Made by a program: the position numbers and the translations under genes. Of a DNA stretch of 64,000 nt, positions 40,001-49,982 are shown one piece after another. The notes beneath the pieces were generated by a model. The model saw nothing but the letters and a program-made list of their open reading frames with translations. It ran no database searches and was not told where the DNA came from. Each line of letters begins with the position of its first letter. The first letter of the stretch is position 1. The DNA is from Gonatopus flavifemur (Eukaryota > Arthropoda > Insecta > Hymenoptera > Dryinidae), in NCBI GenBank assembly GCA_018340375.1, contig JAFFJZ010000003.1, positions 2,790,001 through 2,854,000 on the forward strand, in the 5' to 3' direction.

Positions 40001-43000
40001 ATGCTGGTCAGAACTGTCGATTTTCTATGATATGCTGGTCAGAACTCTCCATTTTCCATTATATGCTGGTCAGAACTATCGATTCCCTATGATATGCTGG
40101 TCAGAACTATCGATTTTCTATGATACGCTGCTCAGAACTATCGATTTTCTATGATATGCTCATCAGAACTCCCCATTTTCCATGATATGCTGGTCAGAAC
40201 TCTCCATTTTCCATGATATGCTGGTCAGAACTATCGATTTCCTATGATATGCTCATCAGAACTCCCCATTTTCCATGATATGCTGGTCAGAACCATCGAT
40301 TTTCTATGATATGCTGGTCAGAACTGTCGATTTTCTATGATATGCTGGTCAGAACTATCGATTTTCTATGATATGCCGATCAGAACTATCCATTTTCCAT
40401 GATATGCTGGTCAGAACTATTGATTTCCTATGATATGCTGGTAAGAACTATCGATTTTCTATGATATGCCGATCAGAACTATCGATTCTCTATGATATGC
40501 TGGTCAGAACTATCGATTTTCTATGATATGCTGGTCAGAACTATTGATTTCCCATGATATGCTGGTCAGAACTATCGATTTTCTATGATATGCTCTTCAG
40601 AACTCTCCATTCTCCATGATATGCTGGTCAGAACTATCGATTTTCCATGAGATGCTGGTCAGAACTATCGATTTTCTTTGATATGCTCATCAGAACTCCC
40701 CATTTTCCATGATATGCTGGTCAGAACTCTCCATTTTCCATGATATGCCGGTCAGAACTATCGATTTTCTATGATATGCTGGTCAGAACTATTGATTTCC
40801 TATGATATGCTGGTAAGAACTATCGATTTTCTATGATATGCCGATCAGAACTATCGATTCTCTATGATATGCTGGTCAGAACTATCGATTTTCTATGATA
40901 TGCTGGTCAGAACTATTGATTTCCCATGATATGCTGGTCAGAACTATCGATTTTCTATGATATGCTCTTCAGAACTCTCCATTCTCCATGATATGCTGGT
41001 CAGAACTATCGATTTTCCATGAGATACTGGTCAGAACTATCGATTTCCTTTGATATGCTCATCAGAACTCCCCATTTTCCATGATATGCTGGTCAGAACT
41101 CTCCATTTTCCATGATATGCCGGTCAGAACTATCGATTTTCTATGATATGCTGGTCAGAACTGTCGATTTTCTATGATATGCTGGTCAGAACTCTCCATT
41201 TTCCATTATATGCTGGTCAGAACTATCGATTCCCTATGATATGCTGGTCAGAACTATCGATTTTCTATGATACGCTGCTCAGAACTATCGATTTTCTATG
41301 ATATGCTCATCAGAACTCCCCATTTTCCATGATACGCTGGTCAGAAGTCTCCATTTTCCATGATATGCTGGTCAGAACTATCGATTTCCTATGATATGCT
41401 CATCAGAACTCCCCATTTTCCATGATATGCTGGTCAGAACCATCGATTTTCTATGATATGCTGGTCAGAACTGTCGATTTTCTATGATATGCTGGTCAGA
41501 ACTATCGATTTTCTATGATATGCCGATCAGAACTATCCATTTTCCATGATATGCTGGTCAGAACTATTGATTTCCTATGATATGCTGGTAAGAACTATCG
41601 ATTTTCTATGATATGCCGATCAGAACTATCGATTCTCTATGATATGCTGGTCAGAACTATCGATTTTCTATGATATGCTGGTCAGAACTATTGATTTCCC
41701 ATGATATGCTGGTCAGAACTATCGATTTTCTATGATATGCTCTTCAGAACTCTCCATTCTCCATGATATGCTGGTCAGAACTATCGATTTTCCATGAGAT
41801 GCTGGTCAGAACTATCGATTTTCTTTGATATGCTCATCAGAACTCCCCATTTTCCATGATATGCTGGTCAGAACTCTCCATTTTCCATGATATGCCGGTC
41901 AGAACTATCGATTTTCTATGATATGCTGGTCAGAACTATCGATTTCCTATGATATGCTCATCAGAACTCCCCATTTTCCATGATATGGTGGTCAGAACCA
42001 TCGATTTTCTATGATATGCTGGTCAGAACTGTCGATTTTCTATGATATGCTGGTCAGAACCATCGATTTTCTATGATATGCCGATCAGAACTATCCATTT
42101 TCCATGATATGCTGGTCAGAACTATCGATTTTCCATGATATGCTGGTCAGAACTCTCCATTTTCCATGATATGCTGGTCGGAACTCCTGATTCTCTGAGA
42201 CTCCCAATTGACTCCCTGATTACTCCCAACATCAGAACTCTTGTTCCTTGACATCCTCACATGCCAATCAGCCGTAGAACTCCGAGATATAGTCCACTTC
42301 CAGCGGTTCCACCTGCGCTGCTACTACATCGTAGAAGAACTCCTCATGTCTTTTCATTTAATTCCCGAAAAAAATTCCTTAAGCACTCCTAGCATCAGAA
42401 CTCCCTTGTTTTGACATCCTCGCATCCCAATCATCCTTAGAACTCCTAGATATAGTCAATTTCCTTCCATTACCCCTGCGATGCTGTCATATTGTAGAAG
42501 AACTCAGCATATCATTCCATTTAATTCCTGAAAAAAATTTCCCAAGCACTTCTAGCATTAGAACTCCCTTGTTTTGACATCCTCGCATCCCAATCATCCC
42601 TAGAACTCCGAGATACAGTCCATTTCCATCCATTTTCCCTGCGATGCTGTCATATTGTAGAAGAACTTAGCATATCATTTTTTCAAAATCGATTTTTTTC
42701 ACAAATTTACCCGGAACTATTGTTGTAACTTATCAAGAACTGTAGAACTATAGTGGATGCGACTAGAACTGGTGCTTTTTTGTGCGATGCTGACATTTGA
42801 TATGCCAACTTCACAGACACAGTTTCCAGCACTGAACGAAATACAACCATAAGATTCTCACTGTTTCTGTGTTAGAGGGTCACGAAGTGCGATATTGCCG
42901 AGGCTTTTTTTCCGAGTATCATAAGAAACTGTGTTACGTTTATAGAATTTTCTTCGTATATTTATGCGCACTACTTGCCGTATATTTAGATCTCATGATT

Positions 43001-46000
43001 GAAAATAATGATATTGGTTATTTTTCTCCAATTTCTTTCCAGATATTTGTGGTTTATTATTCATTGCACATGACCGTTCTTCGAATTAAACATTTGTTTT
43101 CATGAAATACATTTGGTATACATTTTTAAATGATCAAACTGGACAAATGACGACGACGGAGTCATAACGATTCGCCGCATTAGAAGGAAACAGAACGTGA
43201 CTTCATTTTGCTTATGTTCTTGCATCGCTTTCTCCGTAACAAGCTTAACGAGCGCGGTTTTGTCAGTCGAGCTGCTTGTATTATTTTTTATTTTAGCTTA
43301 TTTCCTTTTTCCCCCTTCTCATCATCATCATCATCATCTTCTTCTTCTTATTCCCTTTTTTTTCCTCTTGACACTTTATCACTTAGTGTCTGTGCCTTTT
43401 AAAATTCGTTTGACGAAAACTATCATATCAGTTGTGTACAATTGGTTTATTATTCATTTCAGAGGCTGAACATGGCTACGCTTCGACGATGCCAATACCA
43501 GATGATATGCGGACGGTCGCAAAAAGGCCAAAGACGAAAAAATCCCAGGGCAGCAGGTTAGTAGAATTTTCATTCACTATCCTCGTTGGGAACATAGGAG
43601 TTACAAAATTGTATTTTGATTAATCTTACATAATGGTGGTGGTTTGGATATTTCCTTGAACAACGATTTCTCGAAGTAATCATCTTTTCTCTGTTTGAAA
43701 AACATCCGTTTGGAATTTGATCTCAAAAGTGATGTGACCTTAAAAATTACTAGGGTAATTTCGAGAATCTTCAATAATTGAGATAAATGTTTCACTCGCG
43801 TGCAAAGTACAATGAAAAGAATAATATAAACATTCGAATAGTATATTATGAATTCGAAATCAGAAACATCTCAAAGATTTTGCAATTCAATCATAAATAT
43901 AATGAATGTTGATCAAGTTGACAGTACTGGCTCTGAGTTGATTCAAATAATTCAAAAGCTGCAACCTTCGAAACAATGATTTCACTTTGAGATATGTTTA
44001 ATTAGTTTCAAGTATCAAGAACTTTGATATCACGCTTAACGTTCTCCGCGCTTGTTTTGTCAACTACACGTGTAATATCAGTCAAACCAAACTCGAATCG
44101 ATAATGACGTCGAGGTTGACAGTTTTCGGTCCAATATCGACAATGATAATTACAGCCCGTCATGGAACGAAATTGATCACTGATAAATTGAAAAGATTGA
44201 AAATTGTAACAGAAAATATGAGAATATCAGGTTGATTACAACGTTATTAAACCGATATTATGGAAAATGGATGATAATAAAGTTCTAAGAACATTATTAT
44301 ACTATCACAAGATGGTATGTCGCATATGATTGATGCAAAATATGTACGTAAATCCATATGAATGTGTGGATGAATATTATCAATCGAATGTTTTTTCTTA
44401 AGCATCATTTCGTTAACCATAAAAGAGGAACTATATTTTGCCTTCAAAATTCAATGGACGAAGAAATGTGAGATTGATATATAAAAGTTATGAAATGTCT
44501 GCCATAATGGATAAATTCCAGCTCTGAGGCCACTAAATTCTTCTGGAAGTGCTGTGAAATCTTGACAACACAATGGGAAGACTCCAGTCCATGAGCTGTG
44601 AAATTTGAATGCGGAAACTACAAAATCGAGATATGAGAATTGTAGAGTGTCAATGCAAAGGATGAAAATTCTTATGCAAATATTATAAAATCTCCATGGT
44701 ACTTCAAACGTACGATGATTCTACTTTGCTTTGTCAAGATTTTTACGATATGAGGTGCCTCACGTTTTAGTTGGATAGAAAATCATGTCAAAATTCACCA
44801 TTTTTGAGAAAATGTGAATTCTTCTCAGCATATTTCTTCATATTTCACTTAGAATAGGAATTCAACTTCCAAATAAGTTGAGAAGATATTAGAAAATCTT
44901 CTTTTGCGCATAACTTTCTTTGAATGAAAAGAATCAACTGATATTACATTACGTACATTTCTTCTCTTCTGTTCAGAAAATTGTGGAGTTCTTTACTTGA
45001 GCTACAAAATTAAATATCTCCAAGGGAGAAATTGGAAAAAAAATCGTGTAAAAAATTCCTCTTTAAGGTTTCTTCAAGTACAAGTAATTTATATATTGAT
45101 ACACGCTAAATATTACATATCGTATTCGCTTATCAATCCCTTAAAATTGCAATACATAAAAAACCAGTACCCAAAACAATACATGAAGAAAAAGAGCGAA
45201 AGTACAATTTTTCATCTACAAATAAAATTGGAGAACAATTTTCCAAGTAAAATTAATATGTTTTTAGTTATGAAACCGGAATGATATATTTCTTTTCAAA
45301 TGAAGATTCCTTAACTGCGAGGAAATATTCATTTCAAAGGAATGTAATATAATTCTGTTCCTCAAAATTGAGTAAAATATTTTTTTTTCAATTTTCTAAA
45401 AGTTGATTTTTTTTCTTATAAATTTGATGCAATTTAATTTATAATTCAAATGTTGAATATTCGATTCATCGTGTTTTTTTTCATAATTTGTACATTTAAG
45501 AAAAACGTATCCAGCATGAATTGTTACAGATATTGAATCCAATAGTTGGTTAAAGAATGTTTTCTTACTTGAAAGTAAAATTTTATTCATCTTAAAAACA
45601 TGTTTCCGGTGAATTGGCATCAAACATGTCCTGTTCGAAAAGAATCATTATTTGAGCAAAAAATGTAAATTGCGAAAACATGCAAATGTGTTTTTGTTTC
45701 TCTTCATTATTGAGTATTTAACTTCATTTCCAGTTTTCAAAATAAAATCATACAATACCACGATCAATAAATTGACAAAGAGAAGAGAAATTTATATTTC
45801 ATTTTATTAAGAAAAACGTTTTCCTCAAAGATTTTCTCTTTCACACTTTCATTCAACATAAATATATTACGTTCTTCGTGACTTGAATACTGAATTTATT
45901 CAAGTGCTTGGATGTCTGTTTCTATATATTCGAAAAAATATTTAAAGGAAGATAGAATGAAAAATAAAGGAAGAGAGCTTTATTAAAAGTTATGATGAAT

Positions 46001-46082
46001 CCAATCTGCATGTATGATTTATTATTGACGTTAGTGATTATTTTTGTTTCAGAACTACTCATAACGAATTGGAGAAAAATAG
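22002..46082 (+). CDS. MXD: MXD/MAD-type Max-dimerisation repressor, 5' part (three coding exons, continues beyond window)
   Basis: MXD proteins pair with MAX through a bHLH-zipper, bind CACGTG E-boxes in the nucleus and recruit SIN3 to oppose MYC. The coding exons are 22002-22056, 43463-43556 and 46053-46082. Their phases join cleanly to give 59 codons plus two bases. Residues 1-19 (MSIAALLQAAEYIERRERE) are the SIN3-interaction helix, followed by the family signature AEHGYAS at 20-26. A Lys/Arg-rich segment (AKRPKTKKS) leads to RTTHNELEKN at 50-59, the start of the basic region. The AEHGYAS block and the helix favour MXD1/MXI1/MXD4 over MNT, whose helix differs. The next exon, expected to begin with the rest of the basic region, helix 1 and the loop, is not in the window. 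Introns are 21406 bp, 2496 bp and more than 17.9 kb. Confidence 0.92.
22463..22602. mobile_element. Short MITE with AGGGGTGTG ends
   Basis: A 140-bp element with TAGGGGTGTGTGAA at the left and the complement of TAGGGGTGTGCGAA at the right, plus an inner GCCGAACT pairing with AGTTCGGT. The flanks CTCTTAAG and TTCTAAAG are similar over eight bases, which would suit a decayed hAT-type duplication. The classification is tentative. It sits 0.4 kb inside MXD intron 1. Confidence 0.6.
24690..24905 (-). repeat. Dispersed repeat, opposite orientation to the copy at 47.97 kb
   Basis: Its reverse complement aligns with 47970-48150. Shared blocks include GTAGATGGT, GAAAATCGA, GTTACTTGT-like and GTTAGTTGAG-like motifs, and a TTTTT-CGTGCAATTC-like tail. 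The family is unknown and it carries no coding sequence. Confidence 0.5.
25873..25945 (+). repeat. Dispersed short repeat, copy 2 of 3
   Basis: GATAAAACAATTCTATCAA is shared exactly with the copy near 55506. ATCGGCTGCTA is shared with the copy near 1532. Confidence 0.5.
28199..28221 (+). repeat. Recurring GATAAACGATTGAAACTTCA motif, copy 3 of 3
   Basis: It matches the copies near 14540 and 19496 with one or two changes. The function is unknown. Confidence 0.35.
31036..31275 (-). mobile_element. tRNA-derived SINE, minus strand
   Basis: On the minus strand the sequence GGTTCGAATCCC (31206-31217) is a perfect RNA polymerase III B box. It lies about 35 nt after a TTAACGTAGTAGCC segment (around 31249-31262) that resembles an A box. 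The body downstream shares blocks with the older copy at 13865-14115, so this is a family. A free tRNA gene is unlikely because the acceptor stem and cloverleaf do not close. Confidence 0.6.
34770..34778. repeat. 9-bp target-site duplication, left
   Basis: AGTTTCCAG immediately precedes the left end of the foldback element. The identical nine bases follow its right end at 42821-42829. This marks the element as a genuine transposition product. Confidence 0.9.
34921..35411 (+). repeat. Three ~163-bp subterminal tandem repeats, left arm
   Basis: Units begin near 34921, 35084 and 35246, each with a GAGTTCTTCTACAATATGA-like start, a GGATGATTGGGATGCGAGG-like middle and a GGGAGTTCTGATGCTAGGAG-like end. 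The third unit is the most divergent. The same three units occur in mirror order at about 42190-42680. Confidence 0.85.
35412..37370 (+). repeat. Left array of 31-bp repeats
   Basis: Roughly 63 copies of a 31-bp unit whose common form is GTTCTGACCAGCATATCATA followed by GAAAATCGATA. Variants alternate ATAGAAAATCGATA with ATGGAAAATGGAGA, and CCAG with TCGG, TGAG or GCAG. A variant pair (GATGAGCACATC followed by CGGCATACC or CGCCATACC) recurs at 35854 and 36381, exactly 527 bp or 17 units apart, showing higher-order structure. Confidence 0.93.
37371..42189 (-). repeat. Right array of 31-bp repeats, inverted
   Basis: Roughly 155 copies of the same unit on the opposite strand, so about 2.5 times the length of the left array. 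Higher-order blocks are evident. A CTCTTCAGAACTCTCCATTC marker recurs near 38300, 38920, 39818, 40591, 40966 and 41740. A TGATACGCTGCTCAG marker recurs near 40124 and 41271, about 1147 bp or 37 units apart. The array is followed by mirrored subterminal repeats and the right terminal sequence to 42820. Confidence 0.93.
42190..42680 (-). repeat. Three ~163-bp subterminal tandem repeats, right arm
   Basis: Mirror image of 34921-35411. The most terminal unit is almost identical to its left counterpart, differing for example at ATCACATGG versus the complement of ATCGCAGGG. The near identity argues for a young insertion or ongoing exchange between arms. Confidence 0.85.
42821..42829. repeat. 9-bp target-site duplication, right
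   Basis: AGTTTCCAG, identical to 34770-34778. Confidence 0.9.
42830..43462 (+). other. MXD intron 1, 3' end
   Basis: Between the foldback element and exon 2. It includes a pyrimidine-rich stretch with (CAT)n and (CTT)n at about 43315-43350, then the TTCATTTCAG acceptor ending at 43462. Open frames at 42869-43105 and 43197-43469 are pyrimidine-rich chance frames. Confidence 0.6.
43463..43556 (+). other. MXD: MXD coding exon 2 (94 bp)
   Basis: It starts in phase 1, completing a Glu codon from exon 1, then encodes AEHGYASTMPIPDDM and a basic tract AKRPKTKKSQGS. It ends AG before a GTTAGT donor. This exon corresponds to the vertebrate MXD segment linking the SIN3 helix to the basic region. Confidence 0.9.
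43557..46052 (+). other. MXD intron 2, nothing recognised
   Basis: A 2496-bp AT-rich intron with a GTTAGT donor and a TTGTTTCAG acceptor. Only short chance frames are present, and no repeat family was recognised. Confidence 0.6.
46053..46082 (+). other. MXD: MXD coding exon 3, 30-nt micro-exon
   Basis: It completes an Arg codon and encodes TTHNELEKN plus AG of the next Arg, the first part of the basic region. It is bounded by a TTTCAG acceptor and a GTGAGT donor. From memory, vertebrate MXD genes have a micro-exon of the same size and position, which supports orthology. Confidence 0.88.
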
Positions 46083-47969
46083 GTGAGTTTTTGTATTTTT
46101 CTTCTTTTACCATCTATACTTTTCTTGAAGATATTTAGGTGGGGTACTATATTCTCTCGATCAACATAAATGTTTAATGTAAAATCAGGAACACTAATTT
46201 TCTTTTTATACCAGCGATTTTTTCAAACCTTCCATACAGTACAAAAATGAGATTGAACATTATGGTTTCTTTCTTTCAATCAACATCGAGACTGATTAAT
46301 AAAGCAGATCTTTCATGATCATCAATTTATCACTCCTTCGTAAAAAGATGAGACGAACCGACTCAAGATTGATTGAATTCAATATCGTTATGTTCGTATG
46401 TGAATAAGCCAAAAACATGTTCCATTGAATGACGATTAAATAATTCCATGCTTCCAAGATGCAAACATTGTAATGATCATTTATTATCAATCAACATGCA
46501 CGTTACTCACCGTTGGGTGCCCTTTTCTCTATATATATGGGGTCATGAAAGTTCAGAACTAAGCGGAACAATGGCCAAACGTGGTATGAGAAGGAGAAAG
46601 ATTGAAGAGAAGGGGGTGAGCTCTGTGAAACCGGATCCAAGGTTTTCAAGGGTGCCCATACTAACCCCAATTGTCGAGATGATTTATAAGTCGCAAGCCA
46701 CACCAGTCTTTTCTTTTCTTTTCTCTTCCTGTACTAAATGACCGTATAACTAAAATTGTGAATAATCTTTATCTTAGATTTTTAACGTAGCACATTACAT
46801 TGTCTCTATATTTCACGAATTTAAGCGTTCTTTCACCGCGCTATAAATATCGCACAACTTTATTGATTTCAGTCCAAGGATTTTGAATCAAATTTCACAG
46901 TAAGAGTCATGGAGTTCGCTTGCTTTTCTCGATCATAAATATTCTCAAATAATTACACAAATTGTCTGTTAATTAGATAAAAACGAATGATTATTCAAAT
47001 TTTGTTTTTGCGAAAAACATTCAACTGGGTGCGAAATAAAATATGTAAGAATGTAGGAAAGTCCAAAGTTCATTTTAATAAATTCAAGGAAATTCTTTGA
47101 CGGCAGGAATCTTTTGTTCATTGAAAAATTTCGTTCTTAATTGTCTTGTGTTCGTGATACGATTATGTAAAATATTGTAGTTATACTGAGCAATGTTCAT
47201 TTGATAGATATAGAGGACAAGATTACCTGGTATAAAATTTCTGCTCAATCAACTGATGCTAAGTGATTTAAATTCTTTCTAACCAATATGCGGTGTGTCA
47301 GCATCAAATCTGCGTAACGATTTTTCAAGTTTTCGCATTGAATTTTATTTTAAATAACAATAGCTCACGATGCCATTCCAAATTTTAAAGAAATTTCATT
47401 TTCAAGTGGTTAGAAAAATTGGTATAAGTATTACTGTTTCTATCCAATCTTGAATGATTGAATTCTCGTGCACGATGTCACGTGATCTCGAACATGCGAA
47501 AATATATATGATAGTGAAAATGATCAGAGTTTTAATCAGCCGTTCTATACTAACGGTGTGGAACTATTACGTGTACATGTGCACACATTAACATCGTGTG
47601 GCATGGATGAATTTGCATTCATTTCCGTCCACTGCTTGCTCGTATAGTATATACTCAAATGGCGGTTCCTCAATTAGCTTTCACGAAGGGAAGGGCAAAG
47701 TTTGACTTATTTTCCTTTTATGATAATTGCAGGTACGTAGTTAATCTTCATTCGTATTTGATATTTTTCATTTTGAAGGGTTACTCAATTCCAAAGTATC
47801 CAAATGGTTCTTGAACAAAGCATTCAACGAAAACCCTTCTGGAATGATTATTGATGATTATATAAAAAAGCATCCCATAATTCATGGAGAATAGCATTAT
47901 ATTACGGTTCGTGAAATCATCTCCAAAAGTTCCAACTTTTATTGGGATTTCTACATTTGGAAATTGTTA

Positions 47970-48150
47970 AGCTGCCTCGGTTAATTCGAAATACCTCAGG
48001 TATTTATGTTAGTTAGTTGAGGCAGCTAACGTGTTACTTGTTCTGACTACTAAGTAGCTGCAGCAACTACTTAAGTAGATGGTCGAAAATCGACTGTTTA
48101 AGTAGTTATTGCAATTAATTCTTCTTTTTCCGTGCAATTCGAATCCAGCG
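47970..48150 (+). repeat. Dispersed repeat, partner of the copy at 24.7 kb
   Basis: It is homologous to the reverse complement of 24690-24905, with shared GTAGATGGTCGAAAATCGA-like core and flanking blocks. The family is unknown. Confidence 0.5.
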
Positions 48151-49887
48151 TCTAATCTTGTTTGTGGATTTCATTATTATGCATTGAAAATTTTTCAGTT
48201 TTTGCAAATGTTTTGTTGCAGCTCAGGCAACGATTATTCGATCCTTTCAATTATCAAATTATTTTCGTCTTTTTTTAGCACATCCCACCAATCACACAAA
48301 ACAGTTGTGAAGAACAAACTCTAACCTTGTCTTGTCTGGTTGTGATTAAAACTATATTCTGTTAGTTTTACAAAAAAAAACTGAAACCATCGATCCATTT
48401 CAAATTGAGCCTTACTCGAACTATGAATTGGTCGTTGACGATTCCATCATAAATTACACTTCCGTTATACCAGGAACAGAAATGTATTCTTTGTGAATAC
48501 GGAAGCAACAGTGAATCATGTGGTTTTCGCGCTTTCACGGTATGACACAAAACATTATGGAAACGACCATGTTTATGATTCTTAATCGAGCTCATAGAAT
48601 CACGTTCCATGAAATTAAATACATCAGAAGTACATTGTGTGTTGTTTCGTTTCTGTCATGAGAACAATAAAATGAAAAAAATATATGGTAATCAGAAGTT
48701 CAGAAAACTGTGAATCATTTAATAGTGTGTTGGTTTATCTGTTTATTACATCGAGTTTTTGTTTTCTGTAGTCTCCTGCTACATATTCTCGACAAGAATA
48801 ATTAGCGAAACTTGTAACCAGTGGAAAGAGAAGAATCCTTGATTTGTGTTAATTTTGTTTGCGGAACTGTCTACACAAGCAGAACAGTTTTATGAGAAAT
48901 GATCGAATGCTGCCGTCATTGTACGAGTGTCGAAATATTTTGAATTATAGCAATACTATAGCAATCCGACTACGACTACTCGCTATAAGTAAAAATCATT
49001 TCTTCGTGCTTACACAATGTTATTGAAATTCATTTCGTACTTCACTTGCACCCTTTTTTCAAAGATCTTCATATTTTAAATAATGTATGAGTAATTTTTT
49101 CACGCAGCTTTTCACAAGGGTGAGTACACTTTGAAAAATGGGTCGATGCTACAGATGCATATATAAGTATGCAGCACACGTGCGAACGAACATATAAAGT
49201 GGAAAGGCCAATGACATTCTGTCCTAAATTTGGTACACCGTACAGTATAATGCGAAATAAGTTTATACTTGAATTTCGTGTAAGTAATATATATTATTAT
49301 GTCGTAATCTTGATCTGTGATATAGTGGGAATAATGGATGTCATAAAATTCAATTAGTTACATGACTTTTGTAGTTTTTGAAGCAAATGTTGCGCAGAAT
49401 ACAATGAGAATAAAAGTCTGCGTGATTCAATAACATTTTGAAACGCTTATTGTTTGATTGATCGAGTTCCGTTGTCAATTTTGTTCATCATATTTGAGTT
49501 GTCAATGAATTGAAAATTACATTGAACAAAATTCTCTCACGCAGCAAGATATTATAGATAGACTAGCAAAGTTTGTCGCTAGCCCAGCGGAAAATTCAAT
49601 GTTTTAGTTGATCATGTTGCTCTGTTATTTGTTATTCTATGTACCGTACCTCATTTTGCTCTGTTAGCATATTTATTTTCTCTGGTAAGAGTCATTCTAG
49701 TCCCTGTTTGGTGCGGGATATAATTAGATATCATGAGACCCATAGGAACAGCTGGAATAATTTATAGTTCGGTCGACATAGAGGAAACCTATCACTAAGA
49801 ATATAAGATTTTGTATGAATGTTTGATAGTTTTGAAAAATTCTCGGAATAAATATCATAAATCAATTAGAAAGCCGCATCGAAGTAA

Positions 49888-49982
49888 CTCTCTGAATAGT
49901 GCCGCGGATCTCTTTCTTGCTCAAATGCCTAAATATCCTTGATATAGACCGAGGAAGATACCATTCGGCATTATTCAGAGAG
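49888..49982. repeat. Hairpin with 17-bp near-perfect arms
   Basis: CTCTCTGAATAGTGCCG (49888-49904) pairs with CGGCATTATTCAGAGAG (49966-49982) with one G:U wobble. Weaker pairing continues inward. The 95-nt fold could be a small palindromic element or an RNA hairpin. Confidence 0.6.

Larger units (their letters stand above)
34779..42820. mobile_element. 8.04-kb foldback transposon (facing 31-bp repeat arrays)
   Basis: The left end begins GTGTCTGTGAAGTTGGCATA and the right end is its reverse complement. In the first ~130 bases of each arm I count one mismatch, and the following few hundred differ at only scattered positions. Moving inward, each arm has unique terminal sequence, three ~163-bp subterminal repeats, a ~60-bp link containing CAATTGGGAGTCTCAGAGAA-type sequence, and an array of 31-bp units. 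The arrays meet head to head near 37364-37381 with a spacer of under 20 bp. There is no coding capacity, so movement must rely on a transposase supplied elsewhere. Long modular inverted repeats plus a 9-bp duplication match Drosophila FB elements and Mutator-like (MULE) foldbacks; assignment to MULE is inference. It lies in MXD intron 1, ending 642 bp before exon 2. Confidence 0.92.

Noticed and set aside
35412..42189. CRISPR-like array
   Set aside because: Units are contiguous 31-bp tandem repeats without unique spacers, inverted at the centre and bounded by transposon ends in an animal genome.
46448..46741. 97-codon frame in MXD intron 3 with a basic segment
   Set aside because: The basic residues do not fit the bHLH continuation, no acceptor in the needed phase precedes it, and the opposite strand is equally open.
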